A DNA stretch of 64,000 nt. It comes from Spinacia oleracea. Its lineage: Eukaryota; Streptophyta; Magnoliopsida; Caryophyllales; Amaranthaceae. This document shows positions 12,305 through 22,530 of the stretch, piece by piece (within the stretch, counting starts at the first letter, position 1; every line of letters begins with the position of its first letter). Both the position numbers and the translations under genes were made by a program. The stretch is taken from contig NC_079491.1 of NCBI RefSeq assembly GCF_020520425.1, positions 2,666,001 to 2,730,000 on the forward strand. Direction: 5' to 3'. The notes beneath the pieces were generated by a model. It was given only the letters and a program-made list of their open reading frames with translations, had not been told where the DNA came from and did no database searches.

Positions 12305-12425
12305 TTTTTCTTATGAAGGAGGCAGAAGAACCATGTCAACACAACTGATGTTTCCCAGCCAACGCGCAAAAACCAGGCCAGAATCATTTATCACAATGTT
12401 AGTGACAATTTTCTTCCTCTGATAT
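12305..12425 (-). pseudogene. Second, short CYP94 relic (I-helix region)
   Basis: A ~120-bp stretch (AACCATGTCAACACAACTGA, then CACAATGTTAGTGACAA on the plus strand) matches the I-helix coding region of the CYP94 gene around 13330-13400. It lacks an open frame. Because the pseudogene at 11253-11992 already contains this region, this must be a separate copy. Weaker similarity may extend to 12170. Confidence 0.55.
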
Positions 12426-12714
12426 TAGTTTCTTTTGCATAACAAAAAAGTTTATGTAAATCTTGCGCAGAAAATTTGTGTTTTTACTTGTACATCCGAA
12501 AAGAAAATTGCTAAAACACTTAACTGAAACTATACTGAATCAACTGGTCTAATCTTGACAATTAAAAACTGATTGTGCTGAAATTAAATTCGCTTTGAAG
12601 CTTCATACAACTTAGTCATACTACTAAATCAGAATATTTTCAAAGCAGCATGAAAGAAAATGGCATAAAATTTTGTCCAATAAATTACTCTCGTAGAATA
12701 AAGAGCCTAAATCT

Positions 12715-14277
12715 TCATTCTTGAAATTCCGACCTTTCTTCAAACCTCACTGGAAAACCATCTTGCATCTTAGCGGTTAAATTCGGAACATAAACCGGCT
12801 CGAACCCGTCTTCCACCACCGGAACAACCCGAAACCTCTCCAAAATACCAGCAACCACTCTCTTCATTTGCAAGAATGCCATCTCCTTACCAAGACAAAC
12901 CCTCGGCCCGGCTTGAAAAACCGGGTAAGAATACGGGTCCTGCTCCACAAACTTCCACTTACTTTCCCCTCCTATCTTTTCTGTATCCTCAACTTCTAAC
13001 CACCGCTCGGGCCGGTATTCAGCCCAATCAAGCCCCCATATACTTTCCATTCTACCCATAGCATACGGGTTATAAGTTACCCAAGTACCCTTACTCACTT
13101 TCGTACCATCCGGTAACACGTCGTTGGTTACGGCCTCCTTTGTGTCTAACCCAACTGGTGGGTACAACCTCATACTCTCACATAATGCAGCATGAGTATA
13201 AACCATAACTTTAACTTCTTCAAAAACAGAGAAATGTCCTGTTTTATTCTTCTGTTTTCCCTTGTGTTCTCTTATCTCACGTACGATCTCTTCTTCTACA
13301 TGTTTGTTCTTATATATTAGCCAATAAAACCATGTTAAAGCAGCTGATGTGGTATCTCTTCCTGCAAGAATAAAACTTATAACAATGTCAGTGACAAAAC
13401 TCTCATCTGTATGACCTGATGCAAGAAACCTTGACAGTAAATCCTCTGGTTCTGAATTATTATTCAAAATCCCCTGTTTTTTCTGAGTAACAATGGTTTT
13501 CGCGAAGTTTCGAATCTCAAAAACAGCTTCTTTCAGCTTTTTCTCAGACCCAATATTGAGAAATCTGCTGATTTTCCAGAGGATTGGGAAAAAAGTTTTG
13601 AATCTCTGACTACTAACTGTAACAGCATCCTCAAAAGCAACAGCAAATTTAGCTTGTGGCAAAGAAGGTGACAAGTATTCCGGGTCATACCCGAATGAAA
13701 TCCTGCAAATATTATCAAATGCAAACCTTTGAAGTATATCCTGTAAATCAAGAACTGTTCTGTTCTTTGCTGAATCAGACAACAATGGTATCAACCTATC
13801 AGAAAGCTCGGTATCGACAACCGTTTCAACAAACTTTCGCAACGACTTTGTGCTGAATTCGTAACTCGCAACTCGTCTTTGAAACTTCCAAATCTCACCA
13901 TCAACATTGAATATGCCATCCCCTAAAAGGTCCTTGAGAATGGTTTTCTGGAAAGGACCTTTCTGGTAAACTGGAAACTGGTTCTTGAGAATGTGCTCCA
14001 CCGTGGCGGGGTTTCCTGTAAGGATGCTCTGCCGCCCAAATGGGCGGCGGATGACGAAGGTGGCGGCCGGTGAGTTGACTATGAGACTGGTAAGCCATCG
14101 GAATCTTTCCTCTTTCTTTATTTTCAAGACTGCGAGTAAATGGCCTATGACAGGGTAAGCTTTTGGGAACTGGGTAGTTTTTTCTGTTTGGGTGGAGAAA
14201 AACTTCTTGATTGAGAAAAACAGAATCAATGGGAAGATTAGCAGAAATGGGGTTAACAACTTGCTAATCTCAAACAT
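12715..14277 (-). CDS. Cytochrome P450, CYP94 family
   Basis: An intact, intronless 520-residue P450, the usual length for CYP94. In order it has an N-terminal membrane anchor (about 8-24), the oxygen-binding I-helix AGRDTT (305-310), the K-helix ESMR (E367, R370), the YRPERW segment (421-426), and the haem loop FQAGPRVCLG (454-463) with the axial cysteine at C461. The haem loop followed by KEMAFLQMK is characteristic of CYP94. Family members are ER-anchored hydroxylases of fatty acids. Some members (CYP94B and CYP94C) inactivate the hormone jasmonoyl-isoleucine, but the subfamily cannot be settled by eye. It faces the same way as the partial copy at 1-1066 and the two relics between them, so the cluster arose by tandem duplication. 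The start codon is the first ATG and fits the homologue. Confidence 0.95.
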   Translation of the reverse strand: MFEISKLLTPFLLIFPLILFFSIKKFFSTQTEKTTQFPKAYPVIGHLLAVLKIKKEERFRWLTSLIVNSPAATFVIRRPFGRQSILTGNPATVEHILKNQFPVYQKGPFQKTILKDLLGDGIFNVDGEIWKFQRRVASYEFSTKSLRKFVETVVDTELSDRLIPLLSDSAKNRTVLDLQDILQRFAFDNICRISFGYDPEYLSPSLPQAKFAVAFEDAVTVSSQRFKTFFPILWKISRFLNIGSEKKLKEAVFEIRNFAKTIVTQKKQGILNNNSEPEDLLSRFLASGHTDESFVTDIVISFILAGRDTTSAALTWFYWLIYKNKHVEEEIVREIREHKGKQKNKTGHFSVFEEVKVMVYTHAALCESMRLYPPVGLDTKEAVTNDVLPDGTKVSKGTWVTYNPYAMGRMESIWGLDWAEYRPERWLEVEDTEKIGGESKWKFVEQDPYSYPVFQAGPRVCLGKEMAFLQMKRVVAGILERFRVVPVVEDGFEPVYVPNLTAKMQDGFPVRFEERSEFQE

Positions 14278-14395
14278 AATTTCTGGTTTTTTTTTGGCAG
14301 TTTTCGAGTTTTCGGTGAAAATCTAGCCTAGTTTGCTGCTAAATCTGAAGAAGAAAGATGGTGGTTTGAACTTTGAAGATCATCTCTTTTTGATG

Positions 14396-14403
14396 CATAT
14401 ATT
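14396..14403 (-). promoter_or_regulatory. Candidate TATA box for CYP94
   Basis: On the minus strand, TTAATATATGCATC lies about 120 bp upstream of the CYP94 ATG, followed by a leader containing GAGATGATCTTCAAAG. The position fits a core promoter, but AT-rich matches are common here. Confidence 0.3.
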
Positions 14404-14421
14404 AATGCTAAAAATTTCATA

Positions 14422-14735
14422 CTTCTATTAATTAATATGCATGTTGGATGATTGGTTCAATTACTGTGAAATAGCACATCTACAGTTGTAAGATGTTGAT
14501 TTAAAAATTTCAACTTGCTTGACTTGTACTAGTAATTACAGTATTGAATTGGAAACATTACCAATGAGATCTTGACCTAGTGGTTAAAACTGAGTACTTA
14601 CGACCAGTATTACAAATTCACATTCTACTATCTCTTAAAAAAAATCATAAATAAATAAATTATAGTTCTACTAATTAATATGCATGCTCGACGATTGGTT
14701 CAATTAACATAAAATAGCACGTCTAAAGATGTTCC
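14422..14735. repeat. Direct repeat pair upstream of CYP94
   Basis: A ~65-bp segment (TTAATTAATATGCATG, then GATTGGTTCAATTA and AAATAGCAC) occurs at about 14422-14490 and again, diverged, at 14667-14735. Between the copies is a degenerate SINE-like piece (14565-14645). Confidence 0.65.
14565..14645 (+). mobile_element. Decayed SINE head
   Basis: CTTGACCTAGTGGTTAAAAC resembles the Pol III A-box region of the better SINE at 16681. The expected B box about 50 bp later is only weakly preserved (CAAATTCACATTCT). Confidence 0.4.
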
Positions 14736-14893
14736 AATAAGAGAAGTAATACTGATTTGGTAACTGTACCAAGAAACAAAAACCAATTTGCTACAACATA
14801 TGAAAATAATCTTATATTAATCTTTTCGTCCGAATAAACCAGAAGTGCATTACAAATTATAGATAGGGGAGGGGGATTCGAACTTTTGTAAAC

Positions 14894-15691
14894 TCACATG
14901 CCTATTTTAGTCGAGCAACTCGATCGACAATATGGACATGAATGTTCCTCGGAAAGCCACTCGAATAAGCAATGAGCATGGAAAGTATGACAACAACGTA
15001 TTAACTTGGCTAATCGTTCTTCGTTGTGTATTTTCTCAAGGCAAATAGAACACGGATTTTCTTCTTCTTCATAATCCCGCGCATTATCTCTTGCATACGA
15101 TAGCTCTAACGTAGGTTTAACTTCAATCAAAGTATTTTGTTCCTCACTGAAGTTGATTGCGGCCGCCTTCAGATCATCAATATTATCGTAGCCACCACCC
15201 CAAGTCATATCATCATCGCTATCATACAAGTCCTCTTCTTCATCATCTTCTTCATCAGATGATGAAGAAGATGACTTGTATGATTCGTCAACTTCTTGAA
15301 CAAGAGTAATATCTGCGACAAAAACAACCCTGGATTTCGTACTATATCTGACGTAGTTGAAGTCGAATTTAAAACAACTCCTAATATAATCACATAGTTG
15401 TTGAGCAAGATTTTGTTTAATAGCTTTGGTTTGGTTGTTAAACAAGGTAGAGTTAGCAAGAGTTTTGAGTGCCAAATCATATAATTGACCATAATAGAGG
15501 TAAGAATTGCTGAAACTTATTACATCTTGAGATCTCTCAATAAGAACTCTTTGATGATCTTTGTGGTGTTGTTTAAGGCTGAGATTAAGGAGGAATAAAC
15601 CGCGCGTGAGAGGAACAGATGGTTCTTTCCATCGGAAAATCCGTAGGCTTGTAAGTCGAGGTTCGTCGTTGCTAGTAATAGTATTACTCAT
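14894..15691 (-). CDS. RING-H2 finger protein (probable E3 ubiquitin ligase)
   Basis: An intact, intronless 265-residue protein. Residues 214-255 form a RING-H2 domain: CSIC (214-217), the cluster CCHTFHAHC (233-241) giving the Cys-x-His-x2-His-x2-Cys pattern, and CPYC (252-255). All eight zinc ligands are present. A serine run leads into a strongly acidic stretch (about 140-161, EEDDEEEDL). The N-terminal ~130 residues belong to no family I recognise; no signal peptide or membrane segment is seen. RING-H2 proteins of this form usually recruit an E2 to ubiquitinate a substrate bound by the N-terminal part, and the substrate is unknown. The gene stands alone between a CYP94 gene and a repeat-rich spacer. 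The start is the only upstream ATG, about 70 bp from a TATA box. Confidence 0.85.
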   Translation of the reverse strand: MSNTITSNDEPRLTSLRIFRWKEPSVPLTRGLFLLNLSLKQHHKDHQRVLIERSQDVISFSNSYLYYGQLYDLALKTLANSTLFNNQTKAIKQNLAQQLCDYIRSCFKFDFNYVRYSTKSRVVFVADITLVQEVDESYKSSSSSSDEEDDEEEDLYDSDDDMTWGGGYDNIDDLKAAAINFSEEQNTLIEVKPTLELSYARDNARDYEEEENPCSICLEKIHNEERLAKLIRCCHTFHAHCLFEWLSEEHSCPYCRSSCSTKIGM

Positions 15692-15757
15692 CTTTGTAAT
15701 TCTTAGCTTTGTTTAAGGTTTGTGAACGAGTTTAATTAAGGATGTATTAGACAGTTT

Positions 15758-15765
15758 AATTTATA
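15758..15765 (-). promoter_or_regulatory. Candidate TATA box for the RING-H2 gene
   Basis: TATAAATT on the minus strand, about 67 bp upstream of the ATG at 15691. The sequence and spacing are good for a plant core promoter. Confidence 0.45.
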
Positions 15766-15766
15766 C

Positions 15767-16364
15767 ACTTAAATATCCTAAACCGATTTGAAAAAATATA
15801 GCAATACTCCTAATTAATGTCCAACTCCCAAGTCCTAAACCATGTTGGAAAAGAATAGTAATACGATTATTTGATGGCAATTTGGTTAAGTTACGGCACA
15901 TGCACTATTGAACTTCCCACTAATCTCATTTAATGTTGCCAATTAAAAATTTTAAACACTGTAAAAAAAAAAAAAAGACATACTACGTACTTTGTAGATT
16001 ATGTTTTTTCGGAGACCTCCTATTCAAAACAACTCTCTTGGTCCTTATTTAATTTTTACATTTGATATCATGTAGGTGACTTAACAACAAATTAATGTAA
16101 GTAAAGATTATTTATTTTATTTAAATAATGTAAATTACGTTAATTAATAATGTTTTCACTTTTATCAAAAATCTGATACTTAATGGCTTTTTGGATGAAG
16201 TTAAACTGATTTTATTCTTTATTAAAAAAGCAAAAAAAATTGAATAATTTAATCTAAAAATCAATAAGATATTTTTTTTTACTTTTCCACTAGATAGGAG
16301 AAAGTGTGGGGGATTTATTACGAAATGAAATTTGACTTATTAAAACAATCAATTAGCATAAATT
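15767..16364. other. AT-rich intergenic DNA
   Basis: Promoter-side flank of the RING-H2 gene. It contains long A and T runs and no coding frame or recognisable repeat. Confidence 0.4.
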
Positions 16365-16553
16365 TTGGCAGGGGCGGATTTTTTTGTTTTTTTTTCTTTG
16401 GCTCTATTGCGAGAAGTTCCCACCGCCTTCGTCGAATGGACTAATCTCTCATGGGAGTTTGCATGGGTACCTCGATGGGCAGCATCCCTCCTCCATTCCC
16501 AAGACTCGAACCCGAGACCTTGGTTAACCACTCATGCCAACCTCAATTGGTTG
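16365..16553 (-). mobile_element. tRNA-derived SINE
   Basis: Read on the minus strand it starts near ATTGAGGTTGGCATGAGTGG. The A box (TGGCATGAGTGG, complement of 16528-16539) and the B box (GGTTCGAGTC, complement of 16503-16512) are spaced as in Pol III promoters. The body ends in an A-rich tail (GAGCCAAAGAAAAAAAAAC). It is non-coding. Confidence 0.75.
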
Positions 16554-16680
16554 AAATTTCTATTTATGTTACAATATAAAAAAATTATTACAAACGTCAA
16601 GATAAAAAAGAAACGCCCAAAACGGAATACGTAAAGGCTATGTTCGGCTTAACAAGTACTCAGTAGCGTTTTGACTACCA

Positions 16681-16810
16681 ATGATGTCTTGACCTAGTGA
16701 TTAAGAGTGAGGGTCTATGTACAATAGGTCTCAAGTTCGAATCTCTCATCCCCCATTTGTAATTTATATTGCCCTCGTGGCGAGGAAGTTAGGTTTCACA
16801 CATCTAGTCA
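16681..16810 (+). mobile_element. tRNA-derived SINE, second family
   Basis: The A box region is TGACCTAGTGAT (16690-16701) and the B box is GTTCGAATCTC (16735-16745). The body then reads CCCCCATTTGTAATTTATAT. It shares its head with the SINE at 28081. The right end is uncertain. Confidence 0.6.
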
Positions 16811-17354
16811 AGTCAAGCAAATTGTTTAGACAAAAGCCGAAACTATGGCAAAATTCCGTCCTCCATATTACAGGTTGTAGAATCCTCATTAAAGAACTAC
16901 AAGAAATTATGTTAAGAATAAAAAAAACGGAACTACAAGAAAACTACAACAGACAACAGGAAACGGAAACGTAAAAGTACAATTTTCATATAATTAGATC
17001 AATGTTTTCAGTCAGAAATCTATAATCTATACTCCGTAATAACCATGAAAAGGGTATTAAAGTTAGTCTGGTACATTAATTAAGATTTACACAAGTTGTC
17101 ATCTTGGAACTTGTTGGTTCTGTACTCAGTAAAAAGAAACAATTTTCCTGAGATTCTGAGTTTCCAAGTTTTGGTAACTGGACAAACATCTTGACACTTT
17201 CAAAGTATTCTGCAACTTATGATGTTCTGTAAACCTATTATTCTGGGTAAACAACTGATTCACCCCTTGATAATATAATTCACGACACATTTTGACTACA
17301 GAACTGAAACTTCTCATAGCAACAAAGAAATAAACTGAGTCATGAGATCATATA

Positions 17355-17628
17355 TAAAGATGGCCGCAGGCCGGGTCGGGCCGAGAATATCAAAACACCG
17401 TCGTGTTTAAGCCTTATTTTACTAAATTTAGTGTGCTTTGTCGCGCCGTGCCTTGTCGTGTTTTTTTCAAATAATATGCGGCCCAAGCGGCCAAGCCCCA
17501 TCCACGACTTTGTGCTCGGGCTGGGCCGGGTCGGGCTTTTCCTATGGTCCTAACGAGTTGGGCCTTGGCCCGGTGGCTTTTTCGTGCTCGTGAGGGTTGG
17601 ACCTTGGGCCGGGCCACAACCATCTTTA
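17355..17628. mobile_element. GC-rich hAT-like MITE
   Basis: 274 bp with ends TAAAGATGG and CCATCTTTA, flanked by an exact 8-bp duplication ATCATATA (17347-17354 and 17629-17636). The 8-bp duplication is the hAT signature. The interior is strongly GC-rich with repeated GGGCCGGG and CGTGCC phrases, very unlike its surroundings. It is the same family as 48988-49355. Confidence 0.85.
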
Positions 17629-17636
17629 ATCATATA

Positions 17637-18400
17637 TGCATATGCCAGCATGAGTGATGAGCATCAATAGAATATAAGAATCATAAGACACCAAGTATGT
17701 CTGTAGTTGCAAAAACAGTGGTATTCCTAAGCTGTGAGGATTACAAGAAAAATCAAATCAACTCAACTGGGGATCAAAAGCTTTACATAGTTCAGATGCA
17801 ACCAGGTGCAGGGTTGGCTGATTGGATTCAACCTCTAGAAAACAATTGAAAACATATCATATAAGCGCACGCACACCGATATACATACTAATCAATAATC
17901 ATCCAGTTCTGAGAATATCTACAAGAGATGCACCCTGGGCAAAAAATGAGGGATGCACACATTTTGGCAGACTTCACTGATCATTTTTTTTATAGAAGTA
18001 TTGAGCAGATACCTTAATAAAAACTTTCTTCATGATAACATCTAAGCAGCTGCTGAAAGTTAGCATGGCCTCTCCTCTCTTGAAATCACTCACCACAGGC
18101 TGATGCATTCAATCCTTTTGTCCTTTCGCTTCCAGCGCAAATCTGTTTTCAGGAAAACTAAAGGTCAATTCACAAGATCTTAAGTTTGGTCCAATATAAA
18201 AAAAAATTGGGGTATAAAGGTTACACGGAGTACAAACTATTGGCATTGCAATTCCAAACGTCAACACACAGAAGCCTGTATAAACTTCAGTGTATTCAGG
18301 TTAAACATTTGAGCAAACTCAAATATGTATGTATTCAGGTTAAACAATTCAATAGTGGTAATAGTTTGGATAATAAACTACGTATTTGCTGAAATTAACT
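17637..18400. other. Intergenic, possible 3' UTR of the myosin-binding gene
   Basis: No coding frame is supported. On the minus strand a donor-like AGCTTGCAG/GGTATGT follows the stop of the gene at 19224, and the sequence near 18070-18160 looks exon-like (AAAACAGATTTGCGCTGG). The 3' untranslated region may therefore be spliced and reach here. This is inference only. Confidence 0.3.
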
Positions 18401-18402
18401 TA

Positions 18403-18711
18403 GAGAATGTTTGGTATAGTGGGTTTGTAAGTGATGGAAATGGAATCACTTAACTATTTCCATTACCTAATGTTTGGTATGAAAAGTGTGGTAACACAAT
18501 CCTTTTCCTAAGGGTAACCATTACCACCATTTGTTAGCTCTCCCAACCCTATGGTCAAAATACCATTACCCTCATCAATCCCTATTTGTTACAAGTGATT
18601 CATATCCCGAGGTATATCAAACAACCTATATTCCTAAAATGAACATTACCCTTTCCCCTTCTTATTTATTTCCTTTCCATTTCCTTTCCTAAATGTATAC
18701 CAGACATGCTC
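18403..18711. mobile_element. Tourist/Harbinger-like MITE, copy 2
   Basis: 309 bp with ends GAGAATGTTTGGTATA and the complement of GAGCATGTCTGGTATA, flanked by TTA (18400-18402 and 18712-18714). It is collinear with the copy at 2005-2312, sharing AAGTGATGGAAATRGAATCA and CCTAAGGGTAACCATTACCA. Confidence 0.85.
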
Positions 18712-18872
18712 TTAGTTTGTTTGCCATCTAATTAGAAGTATACCAAAATACATATAAGGAAAGTCGTTTTGGTAGATAGTAAACAAAAGAGATTAAGCCA
18801 GTTTCATAATTGGGTCCTTCCAGAGTCAGAAAACATCTACTCCATAAGAATTTGTCCTGTATTGCATTATAA

Positions 18873-19108
18873 GGGCTAGTTTGGTTGACATTATGATGCA
18901 TGGGAAGTTTCATTTCCTAGGAAGTGAAGAGCTAAGAGGTTGTTTGGTTGACATGAGCATAGGAACTTTGGTAAGTAGAACTTCCAATGGGAATTCTAAC
19001 ATTCCTATGCTCAACCAAACAAGAATACTCAATTCCTAGGAAGCTAAAACACATAGGAATTGCAAATACAAGGGAAATATAAATTCCCAAGTGCAACCAA
19101 ACATCACT
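18873..19108. mobile_element. Harbinger-like MITE
   Basis: 236 bp, starting GGGCTAGTTTGGTTG after TAA (18870-18872) and ending CAACCAAACATCACT before TAA (19109-19111). Inside is a second GTTTGGTTGACAT and its complement, so the element may be composite. It lies just downstream of the myosin-binding gene. Confidence 0.55.
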
Positions 19109-19223
19109 TAAAATCCAGAAAAAGCAAGGAATAAGAAAAAAGGTGCCAGGAAAAAACATACCCTGCAAGCTTTGAGATGTTGTAGGACATTCAAGGATGT
19201 GCAGTGCAAAACCATATTCAATC

Positions 19224-22200
19224 CTACGACCTCTCATTTACAATACTTTCAGAACCTTGTGCATCCTCTGTAGACGAAACATCCTCGTTCATTTCCGGAA
19301 AATCTTCAGGATACTTTATTCTAAAAAAGTCAAGCTCTGCCTCCAATTCCTGTATTTCTTTCTCCTTTTCAGCAATCATGTCATTAGCCTTTTCTAGGGC
19401 ATCCACATCGTACTCTGCTTGTTCTTCCATCATCCTCAGATATTGAAGAGCCTCCATGTTAAGTGCCGCCTTATCTTCTTGCAACTTAGTTATCATTGCC
19501 ATAGCTTGATTTGCAGCAATTGCAGCTGCATTTCTCTCTTCTTCTAGCTCCTTGTGCAAATTGTTGATGCATTTCTTGTCATAATCAACTTGCCGTCTCA
19601 ATTTATCAACAAGACTTTCACCTTCAATTTCACTAACACTTTCTTCAAGAAATTCAAGGGATTGAGACCTCTCTATATTTGGTGCATTTCTCTCTTCTTC
19701 TAGCTCCTTGTGCAAGTTTTTAATGCATTTCTTATCATAATCAACCTGCCGTCTCAACTTGTCAACAAGACTTTCACCTTCAATTTCACTTACACTTTCT
19801 TCTACAAATTCTGCATTTCTCTCTTCTTCTAGCTCCTTGTGCAAATTTTTGATGCATTTCTTATCAAATTCAGCCTGCCGTCTCAACTTGTCGACAAGAC
19901 TTTGACCTTCAATTTCACTTACACTTTCTTCTACAAATTCAAGGGATTGAGACCTCTCTATACGTGGTGCATTTCTCTCTTCTTCTAGCTCCTTGTGCAA
20001 ATTTCTGATGCATTTCTTATCAAAATCAGCCTGCCGTCTCAACTTGTTAACAAGACTTTCACCTTCAATTTCACTTACACTTTCTTCTAGAGATTGAGAC
20101 CTCTCTATACTCTGTGCATTTCTCTCTTCTTCTAGCTCCTTGTGCAAGTTTTTGATGCATTTCTTGTCATAATCAACCTGTCTTCTCAACTTGTCAACAA
20201 GACTTTCACCTTCAATTTCACTTACACTTACACTTTCTTCTAGAGATTCAAGGGACTGAGACCTCTCCATACTTGGTGATTTTGGAGGCATCAGGGATTC
20301 ATTAGAACTAGAACTTTCAGTCTTCTGTGGCTCATCTGAGTGACCATTCATCGAAGGATACATATTGCTTGATGATGAATCTGTTTGTGAGTCTGATACT
20401 TTTGAAACAGACAATTCTTCACCTGATCCAATACCACTGCATTCTCTTACGCCAATTTCTTCTGACAAAAGGCGTGAAGCTTTAACGCCCTTAACAGTGA
20501 CAGGGGTAGGTTCTGTTGCACCAATGGCATAACTACTATTGCTTGAAAATGAATCTGATACTTTTGAAACAGATGATTCTTCACCTGATCCAATACCACT
20601 GCATTCTCTTACGCCAATTTCTTCTGACAAAAGGCATGTAGCTTTAACGTCCTTAATAGTGACAGGCGTAAGTTCCTTTGCACCAATGGCATAACTACTA
20701 TTGCTTGAAAATGAATCCGTTCGTGGATCTGATACTTTTGAAACCGATGATTCCTCACCTGATCCAATTGATCCAATACTACTGCATGCTCTTACGCCTA
20801 TTTCTTCAGACAAAAGGCATGTAGCTTTAACGTCCTTAATAGTGACAGGGGTAAGTTCTGTTGCACCAATGGAAGAACTACTATTGCTTGATGATGAATC
20901 TGTTTGTGGGTCTGATACTTTTGAAACAGACAATTCCTCACCTGATTCAATACCATTGCAAGCTCTTATATCGATTTCTTCTGACAAAAGGCATGAAGCT
21001 TTAACGCCCTTAACAGGGACAGGGGTAAGTTCTCTTGCATCAATGACATAACTACTATTGAGCACAAATGCAACATCTTTCTTTATAGAAGAAACAGTTG
21101 AGGTGCTATGCAGATCAATAGATTCCCAATTATTCATGGCAGAACTGTGTCCCTTGTCACCATTTACCTTAGTTTCAATACCTGGAAGTAGTTATACAAG
21201 AATACAGTAATCAAGAAACAAGGGGTTTGGATGAACAGTAAAAACTTTATAAACCAAATGAAATCGCAATACATAAACAGACTAAAACCAAAAAGAGTGA
21301 GATTACAGGAAATATGAACTTACAGTTCTCTTTTGATAATCTAGCAGACAATTGCATGTTTTCGAATGGTGAAGCAGTTTTATGAGAAATAAAATCTGAA
21401 TAACCAGAAACATCCAAATTCTTCGAGAGTGAAACTCTGTCACCCTCATCTGCTGAAACAGCTGGTGAAACCTTTGGAGCACTAGATGATAGAGGAATAT
21501 CATCAAGCATAACTAGCTCAGGTGTTACAGGACTTGTTTTCTTGATAAGCTGTTGCCAATTTAGCTCTCCAATTCCCTTCTGCCTTAAATCACCATCAGA
21601 TACAAGAAACCTTGGAGTTGTTGTTTCGCCTTTTTCAGGTTCAAGATACGGAAACATAAGATTGCTAGTGACAGGAGTTGATTTCTGACGTTGGACGGGT
21701 GGCAAAACAAAATCATACTGATTCTTCGGGGTGAAGTTGGAACCGGATCGTGATAGAAATTCGTCCTTTTTCCGAGTTTGAGGCACAGTGATCAGTTCCT
21801 CATCATCGGAAAACGGGAAATCCGAGTCAGAATCTGAACTGATCTTTACTTCAGTGTACCCCACATGAGACAAGGAATCAAAATCTGTACTTCCTATAAT
21901 GAGAGGTTTAGTTGACACAGAAAACCTATCCCTTCTGTTCTTCAACCCCTCTTGACTATTTGGTAGGGAAATCTCAGGATTAGAAATAGGTGTTGATGGT
22001 AGTTTTGACCGGACAAACTTCTGCACATTTGGTCTAGATCTCCACGGCTTAGAACAACAAGAACAGAACTTTGTAGTCAAAGAAGAACCAGAACCAGAAT
22101 CCAAATTTACTAGTGGTTTCTGAATACACTCTGATCCTAATTTACCCACCAAGATTTTGTATGTTTCTTCACTTGACTCGTTCTTTGCAAACGACAAAAG

Positions 22201-22530
22201 ACATTCTTCACACATTCCATGAACATCGACAAGTTTGCCATGGTTATGACAAGAAACTAAAGATGATATCTCTGATTTGTGGTTTTTACAAAGAAGATTT
22301 ATATAGAATTCCGGATTTTCTTTTCCTAAGATATGATCAAGCCTAGAACATAATATGCAAGGCAACTGTAGCTCACAATACTGAGCAAATTTTGTAAGGA
22401 AATATGAAAATGCTGCATCAAGTAGTAAGAGAAACAGCAACAACCACTCACACGCGGCTGATTTTAACACGCGTGCAAAACCGTGTAAATTACTATCCAC
22501 TTTAATTGGGAAGGCTCCTTTTGTTGCCAT
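19224..22530 (-). CDS. Myosin-binding protein with GTD-binding (DUF593) domain
   Basis: Two exons, 22530-21325 through base 21324 (donor AACT/GTAAGT) and 21181-19224 (acceptor CTTCCAG/GTATTG), join in phase to give 1054 residues. A membrane segment lies at about 28-47, followed by the conserved CILCSRLDH (58-66) and a cysteine-rich region. The full GTD-binding coiled coil is at about 924-1027, including AAIAANQAMAMITKLQEDKA. Plant proteins of this plan (MyoB/FLOURY1 type) anchor in vesicle membranes and bind the globular tail of class XI myosins for vesicle transport. Oddities: residues 453-675 hold four ~58-residue repeats starting ELTPV. The first ~30 residues of the GTD-binding domain are present five times (starts near 728, 777, 829, 872, 924). 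I chose the ATG at 22530 because MATKGAFPIK matches the family start. A donor at 23151 (CAAG/GTACCC) suggests an intron in the 5' leader. Confidence 0.9.
19527..20207 (-). repeat. Coding repeat: five copies of the GTD-binding N-terminal segment
   Basis: Five in-frame units, each encoding SLVDKLRRQ, then DYDKKCIKNLHKELEEERNA or a close variant, and linked by ERSQSLE and EESVSEIEG. The periods are 49, 52, 43 and 52 residues. All units keep frame and heptad-like spacing, so expansion was under coding constraint or is recent. Confidence 0.95.
20364..21032 (-). repeat. Coding repeat: four ELTPV units
   Basis: Four in-frame units of 54-61 residues, each ordered ELTPV, VKA(S/T)CLLSEEI, SGEE(L/S)SVSKVSD and a serine-rich tail. 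They sit N-terminal to the GTD-binding repeats in the same exon. I recognise no known domain in the unit; the serine and acid content suggests a disordered linker. Confidence 0.9.

Noticed and set aside
12005-12316. Open stretches on both strands between the CYP94 relics (for example MHQIKSLLSEIDRSM).
   Set aside because: No family resemblance and no splice or start context. Part overlaps DNA weakly similar to CYP94, so these are probably chance frames.
13533-14098. Additional frames inside the CYP94 coding region.
   Set aside because: They are shadows of the real P450 frame on the other strand or phase.
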